In this document: positions 1 to 6,303 of the stretch, piece after piece
Position numbering within the stretch: the first letter of the stretch is position 1
Layout of the letters: each line of letters starts with the position of its first letter
DNA from: DASSLY01 sp035689185
GTDB taxonomy: Bacteria; Actinomycetota; Actinomycetes; Actinomycetales; Dermatophilaceae
NCBI GenBank assembly: GCA_035689185.1
Contig: DASSLY010000092.1
Coordinates: 1-24,675 of the forward strand
Direction: 5' to 3'
Length of the DNA: 24,675 nucleotides
Position numbers and translations under genes: made by a program
Notes under the pieces: model-generated
What the model was told of the DNA's origin: nothing
The model's input: only the letters and a program-made list of their open reading frames with translations
Databases searched by the model: none

Positions 1-47
1 GCTCACTGGTGCACCCTTGTCAGGTCGGTGGTTGAACGGCTGCCGAT

Positions 48-195
48 GCACCTGAGGTGCCGCCGAGTCATCGCCCTGCTCGCTTGACGCTTCGACGTCC
101 AGCCTGAGTTCTGCGAGGCCCGGCGGTCGCCCAGGGCGTGCCGACCGTCGACAGGGCTGAGCGCCACCGAGCGCCGATCAGTGAGCGAACCGGCA
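48..195 (+). ncRNA. Predicted IS110 bridge RNA (target- and donor-binding loops)
   Basis: Seen: a 5' hairpin (GCACC 48-52 with GGTGC 56-60). Next is a first bulged stem-loop closed by CGCCG 61-65 with CGGCG 121-125, with a tip hairpin GACG 86-89 / CGTC 96-99. A second is closed by TGCCG 139-143 with CGGCA 191-195, with a tip GCGC 161-164 / 171-174. In the second loop ACAGGGCT (151-158) equals 1540-1547, and CAGTGAGC (179-186) is complementary to 1-8; these are the expected left and right donor guides. In the first loop GCCTGAGT (102-109) is complementary to the right flank 1548-1555, the expected right target guide. Order and strand sense fit the IS621 bridge-RNA model. RNA ends and promoter are not determined. 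A competing stem, 124-129 with 142-147, is possible. Confidence 0.75.
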
Positions 196-200
196 ACCGC

Positions 201-238
201 GTCCTGGCACCGCACGACAGGTGCCTCCCCACTGGGAC
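201..238 (+). other. Hairpin just upstream of the transposase ribosome binding site
   Basis: GGCACC (206-211) pairs with GGTGCC (220-225) across an 8-nt loop, and an outer GTCC (201-204) can pair with GGAC (235-238). It ends 7 nt before the Shine-Dalgarno sequence of the transposase gene. It could be the 3' boundary of the bridge RNA or limit readthrough into the transposase; neither is shown by sequence alone. Confidence 0.45.
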
Positions 239-257
239 TAGCAGCGAGGAGGCTGCG

Positions 258-1538
258 ATGAAGCATGCCCCGAACGACCCGACCCTGACCACCCTGCCAA
301 CGACTCCGGTCGGTGGCCTTACTGCCGGGCTGGACTGGGCCAAGAGCGACCACGTCGTATGCGTGGTGGACTCCACCACCGGCCAGGTCCGCGACCAGTT
401 CACCCTCGAGCACAGCGCGGCCGGCCTGACCGTGCTGGTGCGCCGCCTGGCCACGCTCGGCTGCACCGAGATCGCGATCGAGCGCCCCGACGGCCCCGTC
501 GTCGACGCGCTGCTCACCGCCGCCCTGACCGTGGTGGTGATCAGCCCCAATCAGGTCAAGAACCTGCGCTCGCGGTACGGCAGCGCCGGCAACAAAGACG
601 ACCGATTCGACGCCTACGTCCTGGCCGACACGCTGCGCACCGACCGGGCCCGGCTGCGACCGCTGACCCCGGATAGTTGCCAGACCCTGACCCTGCGGGC
701 GACCGTGCGCGCCCGCAAGGACCTGGTCAACATCCGGGTCGCGGTGGCCAACCAGCTGCGCGCCCACCTGGGCAACGCCTTCCCCGCCGGCGCGGTGCTG
801 TTCGCCGAGGTCGACAGCCCCATCAGCTTGGCGTTCCTGGCCCGCTTCACCTGCCAGGGCCTGGCCGACTGGCTCAGCCCCAAGCGCCTGGCCCACTGGC
901 TGTCGGCCGCGGGCTACTGCGGCCGCACCAGCCCGCAGGACCTGCACGCCCGGCTCACCGCGGCGCCCCGCGGCCCCGCCGACGAGCACGGCCTCGCGCT
1001 GAGCCACATCACGCTCGCCTACCTGCACACCCTGCGCGCGCTGCGTGAGCAGATCACCGCGCTCGAGCAGCAAATCAGTCAGCAGCTCGCCGCCCACACC
1101 GACAGCCACATCTTCACCAGCCTGCCCCGCTCGGGCACCGTCCGGGCCGCCCGGCTGCTCGCCGAGATCGGCGACAGCCGCGCCCGCTTCCCCACCCCCG
1201 CCTCGCTGGCCTGCCTGGCCGGCGTCGCCCCCAGCACCCGAGCATCCGGCAAGAGCCGCCACGTCGGGTTCCGCTGGGCCTGCGACAAACAACTCCGCGA
1301 CGCCGTCTGCGACTTCGCCGGCGACAGCCGCCGCGCCAACCCATGGGCCCAAGACCTCTACGCCCAAGCCCGCGCCCGCGGCCACGACCACGCCCACGGC
1401 GTGCGGATCCTCGCCCGAGCCTGGCTCTACATCATCTGGCACTGCTGGCAGAACAACACCGCCTACGACCCCGATCAGCACCACGCACTCCAACGCGTCC
1501 TCGACCACCAGAACAAGATCGTTTCGGAGGCGGCTTGA
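258..1538 (+). CDS. IS110-family transposase (bridge-RNA-guided recombinase)
   Basis: A 426-residue DEDD-type recombinase expected to move the surrounding element as a dimer guided by its bridge RNA. The N-terminal RuvC-like domain shows the acidic set: D26 in GLDWAKSD, E75 in AIERPDG, and D115/D118 in GNKDDRFDA. A helical linker follows (about 260-290, LREQITALEQQISQQL). The C-terminal Transposase_20 domain runs from about SGTVRAARLLAEIGD, with the candidate catalytic serine S330 in RASGKSRH. The ATG at 258 is preferred over in-frame upstream starts (e.g. GTG 138) because GAGGAGG at 246-252 gives ideal spacing and the upstream stretch is the structured RNA region. No frameshift or truncation is visible, so it may be active. 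It is convergent with the ABC permease gene, with 11 nt between the two genes. Confidence 0.95.
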   Translation: MKHAPNDPTLTTLPTTPVGGLTAGLDWAKSDHVVCVVDSTTGQVRDQFTLEHSAAGLTVLVRRLATLGCTEIAIERPDGPVVDALLTAALTVVVISPNQVKNLRSRYGSAGNKDDRFDAYVLADTLRTDRARLRPLTPDSCQTLTLRATVRARKDLVNIRVAVANQLRAHLGNAFPAGAVLFAEVDSPISLAFLARFTCQGLADWLSPKRLAHWLSAAGYCGRTSPQDLHARLTAAPRGPADEHGLALSHITLAYLHTLRALREQITALEQQISQQLAAHTDSHIFTSLPRSGTVRAARLLAEIGDSRARFPTPASLACLAGVAPSTRASGKSRHVGFRWACDKQLRDAVCDFAGDSRRANPWAQDLYAQARARGHDHAHGVRILARAWLYIIWHCWQNNTAYDPDQHHALQRVLDHQNKIVSEAA

Positions 1539-1549
1539 CACAGGGCTAC

Positions 1550-2278
1550 TCAGGCCGGGTCGCGGCGCAGGAACAGCACCGTGGCGATCCCGCACACGGC
1601 AACCGCATACCCGGCCAACACCACCCCCGCAGCCCACGGAGCCAGCGGGGCGGAGCCGAGGCCCAACAGCGCCTCGGCTGCTCCGTTCGGCGTCCAGCGG
1701 GTCAGCCGGTCGTCGTGCAGCAGCATGGGGAGGAGGGCCTCGCCGGCGAAGCGCCACAGCAGCACCGCCCCGATCGCGGCCGCCGTGCTGCGCGTGATCG
1801 TTCCCAGCCCGGTCGCGAGCACCGCGAACAGCGCACCGACGGCGACCGCTCCGGCGAGGCTCCCCCACGAGTTGACGGGGGAGAACGACACTCCGGACCG
1901 GGCGGCCGAGACCATGCCTGCCGCCGCCGCGCTCGCGCCCCCGAGCACGACGAGCATGCCGCCGTACGCCCCCGCCACGGTGCCCTTCGCAAGGAGAACC
2001 CGGCCGCGACGCGGCGCGGCCAGCAGGGTGGAGCGGACGGTGCGGTGGTGGAACTCGCCCGCGGTGGCCAGCACGGCCGACACGATCGCAAGGAACCACA
2101 GCGCCTGCGCGGGTGCCCCGGCGACCAGGCTCAGGTGCAGGGGCTGCCCCGCGTCGATGGACATGCGGACCACCGCGAACCCGACCAGCCCGGAGATGGC
2201 GACCGCCAGTCCGCCGAGGATCCAGGGCAGCCGCAGCGTGCGGAGCTTGAGCAACTCGGCGAAGAGCAGGGCTGTCAT
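1550..2278 (-). CDS. ABC-2 type transporter permease
   Basis: 242-residue integral membrane protein with about six hydrophobic segments. It opens with the short amphipathic start typical of ABC-2 permeases (MTALLFAELLKLRTLR), and the motif AGEFHHRTVRSTLLAAPRR lies in the cytoplasmic loop after the second segment. It is the presumed membrane partner of the adjacent ATPase: its ATG overlaps the ATPase stop as ATGA, so translation is coupled. Substrate unknown; such small ABC-2 pairs in actinobacteria often export or protect against peptides and antibiotics, but nothing here fixes that. The C-terminus (VLFLRRDPA) looks natural, so the IS110 insertion just beyond the stop has not truncated it. 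Confidence 0.88.
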   Translation of the reverse strand: MTALLFAELLKLRTLRLPWILGGLAVAISGLVGFAVVRMSIDAGQPLHLSLVAGAPAQALWFLAIVSAVLATAGEFHHRTVRSTLLAAPRRGRVLLAKGTVAGAYGGMLVVLGGASAAAAGMVSAARSGVSFSPVNSWGSLAGAVAVGALFAVLATGLGTITRSTAAAIGAVLLWRFAGEALLPMLLHDDRLTRWTPNGAAEALLGLGSAPLAPWAAGVVLAGYAVAVCGIATVLFLRRDPA

Positions 2279-2994
2279 GACGTGGGTCCTTTCGAGACGA
2301 GGTCGAGGAAGAGCTGTTCGAGGGAGTCGGACTGGTGGCTTGCCATCAGGTCGGTGGTCGACCCGCGGGCGATGAGGCGGCCGTGGTCGATGAGGATGAC
2401 GTCGTCCACGGTCTGGGCGAGCTCCGCGAGCTGGTGGCTGGAGACCAGCACCGTGCGGCCCTGGTCGGCCAGGCCGCGGAGCAGACCGCGCAGCCAGGCG
2501 ATGCCGATCGGGTCCAGGCCGTTGGCAGGCTCGTCGAGCACCAGCGTGGGCGGGTCTCCGAGCAGCGCGGCAGCCAGGCCGAGGCGCTGGCGCAAGCCCA
2601 TGGAGTAGCCGCCGACACGTCGCCTCGCGTCGCCGTCGAGGTCGACCAGCTCGAGCAGCTCGTCGACCCGGCGGTCCCCGATCCGGGACACGCGGGCCAG
2701 CACCCGCAGGGCGTTGCGCCCGGTCCGGCCGGGATGGAACACATCGGGGTCGCTGAGGGCTCCGACGACGCGCGCCGGCTCGGGTAGCTCCGCGTAGGGC
2801 AGGCCGTCGATGGTCGCGGTGCCGGTCGTGGGCCGGGTCAACCCCAGCAGCATCCGCAACGTGGTGGACTTGCCGGCGCCGTTGGCGCCCACGAAGCCGG
2901 TGATCGAACCGGACTCGAGGCTGAAGCTGAGGTCGTCGACGGCCCTCACCGAGCCGTAGTGCTTGGTGAGGTTGGTCAGTTCGATGCGAGGCAT
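2275..2994 (-). CDS. ABC transporter ATP-binding protein
   Basis: 239-residue single nucleotide-binding domain that would power the permease encoded next to it. Walker A is GANGAGKST (36-44), the signature is the variant YSMGLRQRL, Walker B is LVLDEPANGLDP, and the switch histidine lies in VLVSSHQLAEL. The degenerate signature and the NGLDPIG D-loop are typical of ATPases paired with ABC-2 exporters. The start at 2994 (MPRIELTNLTKHYG) is chosen over an in-frame start about 126 nt upstream: the domain begins right there, a GAAAGGAA ribosome binding site precedes it, and the longer version would overlap the hydrolase gene. It begins 25 nt after the hydrolase stop. Confidence 0.93.
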   Translation of the reverse strand: MPRIELTNLTKHYGSVRAVDDLSFSLESGSITGFVGANGAGKSTTLRMLLGLTRPTTGTATIDGLPYAELPEPARVVGALSDPDVFHPGRTGRNALRVLARVSRIGDRRVDELLELVDLDGDARRRVGGYSMGLRQRLGLAAALLGDPPTLVLDEPANGLDPIGIAWLRGLLRGLADQGRTVLVSSHQLAELAQTVDDVILIDHGRLIARGSTTDLMASHQSDSLEQLFLDLVSKGPTS

Positions 2995-3019
2995 GTGCCG
3001 TTCCTTTCGTGGTGGGGGG

Positions 3020-4309
3020 TCAGCTCGCCCGGACGGCCGCGACGACCCGACGCACCTGTGCGAGCACCAGCTGGGGTTGCTCGTGCTGGATGTCGTGGCC
3101 GCTGCGGGTGGCGATGACATGGGTGGAGCCGGGTTGGGTCGCGGCGAGCTCGTCCTGCAGCCGCTGCCACAGGTGCTCTTGCGCGGCGGGCTCCGATCCC
3201 GCCGGGAAGCTCCAGCCGCCGTGGGTGATCACGGCCAGCGGCATCCGCTGCAGCGGGTGGCGGACCAGCGCGGTGCGGGTCTGGGACTCGGAGCGGCAGA
3301 TGTCCAACCGCTCGGGGTCCATCTCCACGGTCGGGACGCCGCATGCGGCTGCGACGAGCTCGGGCCAGTGCTCGTGCGGGATGAACCGCTTGGCCACCGC
3401 GATGCTGCGCAGGTGGTAGGACGGATGGACTGCGTCGATGAGAACCATCCCGGCCACCTGCTGGGGGTGGCTGCTGGCGTACAGCAGGCTGAACAGGCCG
3501 CCGTTGGAGTGCCCGACGAGGACGTACGGCCCGGGGACGTGGGCCGCGGCAAGCAGCGCGTGCAGGTCGCGGACCCGGTCGAAGCCGGTGCGCGTCCCGG
3601 GCGCCGGGTCGCTTCGGCCGAGCGGCCCAGCCTGGCTGGCCGGGTCGTAGCTGCAGACGCGGGTCAGGCCGGACAACCGGTTCTGCAGGTCGTACCAGTC
3701 GGCGGTCAGCCCGTTCTCCAGCACCACGGTCGGGCCGCCGGCGCCGGTGCAGCGCAGGAACAGGCGCCGACCGCCGACGTCGAACCATCCGTTGAAGCGT
3801 CCGCGCGGCACCAGGGTCGGTGGTGCCTGGTCCAGCCCGAGGGCGTCGATCAGGGAGCCGGCGGTGCCGATGGCGACCGCTCCGAGCTCGCCGGTCTCGG
3901 ACCGGATGATCGCGAGGGCCTGCTGGGCCCGCGGTGGGTAGGAGAACCCGACGAAACGCATCGGCCCCCTCTCGGCGAGCGTCGAGCGGAACGCTCGGAG
4001 CAGCTCCTCGGCCGGGTGTACCTGCGCCATGCCGGGGGTGAGGTGGGCAGCCACCTCATCGACGGTGAGCGCAGCCGCGCCGCCACGCAGGTTGTCGAGC
4101 ACCCAGCGCAGCTGGGCTCCGAGCGGGCCGGCAGGCAGCCGGTGCGCCGGCCCACAGTCGTGCAGCTCGTACGCGTCGAAGCGGGCGCAGTAGTGCGCCG
4201 CCGCGGACGGCGGTCCTGGCGGCCGGCTGACGGCTACGGCGGCACCTGCCGGCACGAGCAGTGCTGCCGCCGCGGCCGCGACGGCGGTGAGACGGATGGT
4301 TGCGAACAT
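3020..4309 (-). CDS. Secreted alpha/beta-hydrolase with Cpe/LpqF-like N-terminal domain
   Basis: 429 residues. Residues 1-26 form a Sec-type signal peptide (positive start MFATIR, Ala-rich core, AGAAVAVS), so the enzyme is probably extracellular. Residues about 60-165 (from LGAQLRWVLDNLRGG through LTVDEVAAHLTP) resemble the N-terminal domain of actinobacterial Cpe/LpqF (clavulanate ORF12-like) proteins. From about 170 comes an alpha/beta-hydrolase fold: an oxyanion-side strand TVVLENG, nucleophile elbow VGHSNGG (Ser about 267) and a C-terminal histidine in RSGHDIQHEQP (about 404). The acid residue is not assigned with confidence. Substrate unknown. The ATG at 4309 is chosen because it opens the signal peptide; its ribosome binding site is weak. 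It is the first gene of the hydrolase-ATPase-permease operon. Confidence 0.85.
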   Translation of the reverse strand: MFATIRLTAVAAAAAALLVPAGAAVAVSRPPGPPSAAAHYCARFDAYELHDCGPAHRLPAGPLGAQLRWVLDNLRGGAAALTVDEVAAHLTPGMAQVHPAEELLRAFRSTLAERGPMRFVGFSYPPRAQQALAIIRSETGELGAVAIGTAGSLIDALGLDQAPPTLVPRGRFNGWFDVGGRRLFLRCTGAGGPTVVLENGLTADWYDLQNRLSGLTRVCSYDPASQAGPLGRSDPAPGTRTGFDRVRDLHALLAAAHVPGPYVLVGHSNGGLFSLLYASSHPQQVAGMVLIDAVHPSYHLRSIAVAKRFIPHEHWPELVAAACGVPTVEMDPERLDICRSESQTRTALVRHPLQRMPLAVITHGGWSFPAGSEPAAQEHLWQRLQDELAATQPGSTHVIATRSGHDIQHEQPQLVLAQVRRVVAAVRAS

Positions 4310-4361
4310 TGGGTCTTCGCCCTGGGTCGGGTGCCGCCCGAGGCGGCGGCCTGTGCTCTCG

Positions 4362-4395
4362 ACGTTAGGGAGGCCAGGCCGACGGGGCGTCGGCC
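4362..4395 (-). promoter_or_regulatory. Candidate promoter and operator of the hydrolase-ABC operon
   Basis: On the minus strand a TAACGT -10 box lies at 4367-4362, about 50 nt before the hydrolase ATG. The -35 position has no consensus and is instead covered by a perfect 7-bp inverted repeat, GGCCGAC (4377-4383) and GTCGGCC (4389-4395). A second perfect stem, GCCGCC 4333-4338 / GGCGGC 4342-4347, falls in the predicted leader. The poor -35 suggests dependence on an activator. Confidence 0.45.
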
Positions 4396-4435
4396 CCGCG
4401 GCGACACTCGCAACCCACCGCCAGGCCGATACGTA

Positions 4436-4481
4436 CTCCTGCCGATGTAGGCCCCAGGCTCCTGCCGATGTAGGCCCCAGG
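4436..4481. repeat. Perfect 23-bp tandem direct repeat (2 copies)
   Basis: Two identical, immediately adjacent 23-bp units (4436-4458 and 4459-4481) share the core CCTGCCGATGTAGGCCCC. A related half-unit (TTCCTGGCCGATG) lies at 4508-4520, and another CCGATA-containing sequence at 4426-4431. The array is in the 287-nt divergent spacer, about 70 bp upstream of the hydrolase -10 box. A spacing near two helical turns suits side-by-side binding of a regulator. It is too short to be a CRISPR array. Confidence 0.85.
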
Positions 4482-4583
4482 TCGTCCCGCGATCGGCATC
4501 CGACAGGTTCCTGGCCGATGGTGCCGGTGCGGGGGTGTGTCATTGCGACGTGCGCGGCGGGGGCCCGGCGGCGCGCTGCCGCG

Positions 4584-4589
4584 TAGAGT
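4584..4589 (+). promoter_or_regulatory. -10 box (TAGAGT) of a leaderless NYN-gene promoter
   Basis: TAGAGT ends 7 nt before the ATG at 4597, placing the expected transcription start at or one base before the start codon. There is no Shine-Dalgarno sequence, and no convincing -35 at 17 bp upstream. Leaderless genes of this form are common in actinobacteria. Confidence 0.6.
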
Positions 4590-4596
4590 CCTGCCC

Positions 4597-5157
4597 ATGC
4601 CAGGAGCGCCGCGCACGACCTACGTGCTGGTGGACGGGGAGAACATCGACGCGACCCTGGGCACCTCGATACTGGCCCGACGGCCCGCTTCGGAGGAGCG
4701 GCCGCGCTGGGACCGGCTGCTGCAGTTCGCCCAGGACCGGTGGGGGCAGCCGGCGAAGGGGCTGTTCTTCCTCGCGGTGAACAGCGAGCTGCCCAAGGGG
4801 TTCGTCCAGGCGCTGCTCGCGCTGGGGTACACCCCCATCCCGCTGTCCGGGCGCCCGAACGAGAAGGTCGTCGACATCGCCATCCAGCGGACCTTGACGG
4901 CCATCGCCGGCCGGGCGAGCGACGCGATGCTGGTCAGCCACGACGGTGACTTCCTGCCCCAGCTGCGCGAGCTGTGCGACGGTCGTCGGGTGGCCGTGGT
5001 GGCGTTCGAGGAGTTCCGCAACGCCGGCTTCCTCGGCCTGGTCGACCGCGGGCTGGAGCTGTTCGACCTGGAGTATGACGTGAACGCCTTCACCGCGCGG
5101 CTGCCGCGGGTGCGGATCATCCCCATCGAGGAGTTCGACCCGGCCGACTTCCTCTGA
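4597..5157 (+). CDS. NYN domain protein (PIN-like ribonuclease family)
   Basis: 186 residues, almost entirely one NYN (DUF88/LabA-like) domain, a PIN-fold family that usually cleaves RNA with metal ions. Acidic active-site candidates are D13 in YVLVDGENID, the Asp in NEKVVDIAIQ, and both Asp of VSHDGDFLPQL, followed by the strand RVAVVAFEEF. The C-terminus ends in an acidic tail (IPIEEFDPADFL). The protein has no signal peptide or membrane segment and should be cytoplasmic. The ATG at 4597 is preferred over an in-frame GTG at 4537 because the -10 box falls between them and the domain starts at once. Single-gene transcript, divergent from the hydrolase operon; target unknown. Confidence 0.88.
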   Translation: MPGAPRTTYVLVDGENIDATLGTSILARRPASEERPRWDRLLQFAQDRWGQPAKGLFFLAVNSELPKGFVQALLALGYTPIPLSGRPNEKVVDIAIQRTLTAIAGRASDAMLVSHDGDFLPQLRELCDGRRVAVVAFEEFRNAGFLGLVDRGLELFDLEYDVNAFTARLPRVRIIPIEEFDPADFL

Positions 5158-5199
5158 GAGCCACCGGCCACACCGCGCTGCGTCACCGACACGTCCCTG

Positions 5200-5271
5200 C
5201 GGCACCGACACCTGGGTGTGCCGACGCACACCGCATCCGGTGTCCGTGGCCCCAGGCAGGTGTGCCTCGGG
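5200..5271. terminator. Hairpin pair between convergent genes, candidate bidirectional terminator
   Basis: Two stems lie in the 147-nt spacer between the NYN gene and the polyprenyl synthase gene. The first is CGGCAC 5200-5205 with GTGCCG 5218-5223. The second is CCC-C-AGGCA 5250-5258 with TGCCT-C-GGG 5263-5271 around a GGTG loop, with one C-C mismatch. There is no U-tract on either strand, as is usual for high-GC actinobacteria. No gene is seen in this spacer. Confidence 0.5.
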
Positions 5272-5304
5272 CGGCGAGGTGTCATCGTGTCCCGCGCGCC
5301 GCCG

Positions 5305-6303
5305 TCAGCCCACGCGGTCGACCACCCCGTCCGCCAGGGCGGCCAGCATCCTGGCGACCTCGCCGTCCCCCAGCGGTTCGAGCAGCGCCTTCGCGTCGGC
5401 CCCGACCTGTCGGGTGTGCTCGCGGGCCTGCTCGAGCGCCGGGTGGGCGCGCAGCAGGCGCAACGCCTCGGCGTGCAGCTCGTCGTCGCGCAAGTCGGTC
5501 AGGTCGGGGTCCAGCAGCTGCAGCAGCCGCACGTCGGCCGGGTCGGTGGACCGGCGGGCGAGCAGCACGGGCAGGGTGGCGACCCCTTCGCGAAGGTCCG
5601 TCCCCGGCGCCTTGCCCGACTGGGCCGACGCCGAGGCCACGTCGAGCAGGTCGTCGGCCAGCTGGAACGCGACCCCGATCCGCTCGCCGAACTGGCTCAT
5701 CACCGCCACCGTGGCGGGCGGGCAATGCCCGAACATGGCGCCGTACCGGGCGGCGCTGGCGATGAGCACCCCCGTCTTGTCGGCCAGCACGCCCAGGTAG
5801 TACTCCACCGGGTCCGCACCGGGCGGGGCCGGCCGCGCGTCGCGGATCTGCCCCGCGCACAGCCGGACGAAGGTCTGCGCCTGGATCTTCACCGCCTCCG
5901 CGCCCAGCCCGGCGACGATCTCCGATGCCTTGCCGAACAGCAGGTCTCCGACCAGGATCGCGGTCGAGTTGCCGTACCGGGCGTTCGCGCTGGGCTGCCC
6001 GCGCCGAAGCGCGGCCTCGTCCATCACGTCGTCGTGGTAGAGCGAAGCCAGGTGGGTCAGCTCCACCCCGGCGGCCGCGGCCACCACCGCCTCGCTGATG
6101 CCGTCGCCGAGCTCGGCGGCGAGCAGCGTCAGCATCGGCCGGAACCGCTTGCCACCGGCGTCCAGCAGGTGCACCGACGCCCCGGCGACGAACGGGTCGT
6201 CGTGGTCGACCTCGCGCCGGATGAGTGCCTCCACCGCCTCCAGGCCCGCCTGGAGCCGGCCGCTCAGCTCCGGTGCCTGCGAGGCGAGGTCCAGCAGGCT
6301 CAT
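5305..6303 (-). CDS. Long-chain polyprenyl diphosphate synthase (trans-isoprenyl; GrcC/IspB type)
   Basis: 332 residues. It condenses isopentenyl diphosphate onto an allylic primer to build the all-trans chain that becomes the menaquinone tail. Both aspartate-rich motifs are present: DDVMD (D91, D92, D95) and DDLLD (D217, D218, D221), with KRFRP (52-56) and the basic ALRRG after the first motif. The residue five positions before the first motif is Ala86; a small residue there is typical of long-chain (C35 and above) enzymes, so geranylgeranyl synthase is less likely. Its ATG overlaps the nuoN stop as ATGA, making it the last gene of the nuo operon. Exact chain length cannot be read. Confidence 0.93.
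   Translation of the reverse strand: MSLLDLASQAPELSGRLQAGLEAVEALIRREVDHDDPFVAGASVHLLDAGGKRFRPMLTLLAAELGDGISEAVVAAAAGVELTHLASLYHDDVMDEAALRRGQPSANARYGNSTAILVGDLLFGKASEIVAGLGAEAVKIQAQTFVRLCAGQIRDARPAPPGADPVEYYLGVLADKTGVLIASAARYGAMFGHCPPATVAVMSQFGERIGVAFQLADDLLDVASASAQSGKAPGTDLREGVATLPVLLARRSTDPADVRLLQLLDPDLTDLRDDELHAEALRLLRAHPALEQAREHTRQVGADAKALLEPLGDGEVARMLAALADGVVDRVG

Larger units (their letters stand above)
2..1547 (+). mobile_element. IS110-family insertion sequence, apparently complete
   Basis: The element comprises a structured non-coding left end (about 2-257), one intact transposase gene and a very short right end (1539-1547). Boundaries are inferred from CT dinucleotides at 2-3 and 1546-1547, taken as the duplicated recombination core. 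An RNA segment at 151-158 is identical to the right end plus core (1540-1547), and a segment at 179-186 is the reverse complement of the left edge (1-8). A length of about 1.55 kb fits IS110 elements, which lack long terminal inverted repeats. The right edge lies 2 nt before the stop codon of the convergent ABC permease, which it leaves intact. The window starts one base before the left core, so the left flank cannot be read and the left boundary is less secure than the right. Confidence 0.8.

Noticed and set aside
124..147. CGGTCG/CGACCG stem as a separate hairpin in the IS left end
   Set aside because: It conflicts with the stems that enclose both guide loops; kept only as a possible alternative fold.
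138..257. In-frame extension of the transposase to a GTG at 138
   Set aside because: It overlaps the structured bridge-RNA region, shows no family similarity, and a much better Shine-Dalgarno sequence precedes the ATG at 258.
3..2099. Long open frame on the minus strand across the IS and ABC permease
   Set aside because: It is antisense to the transposase and in the wrong frame over the permease; Arg/Gly/Ala-rich translation is typical of GC-rich shadow frames.
4436..4481. CRISPR array
   Set aside because: Only two directly abutting repeat units, no spacers and no cas genes.
4537..4596. GTG at 4537 as the NYN gene start
   Set aside because: The added Arg/Gly/Pro-rich residues are unlike the domain, and the -10 box lies downstream of that start.
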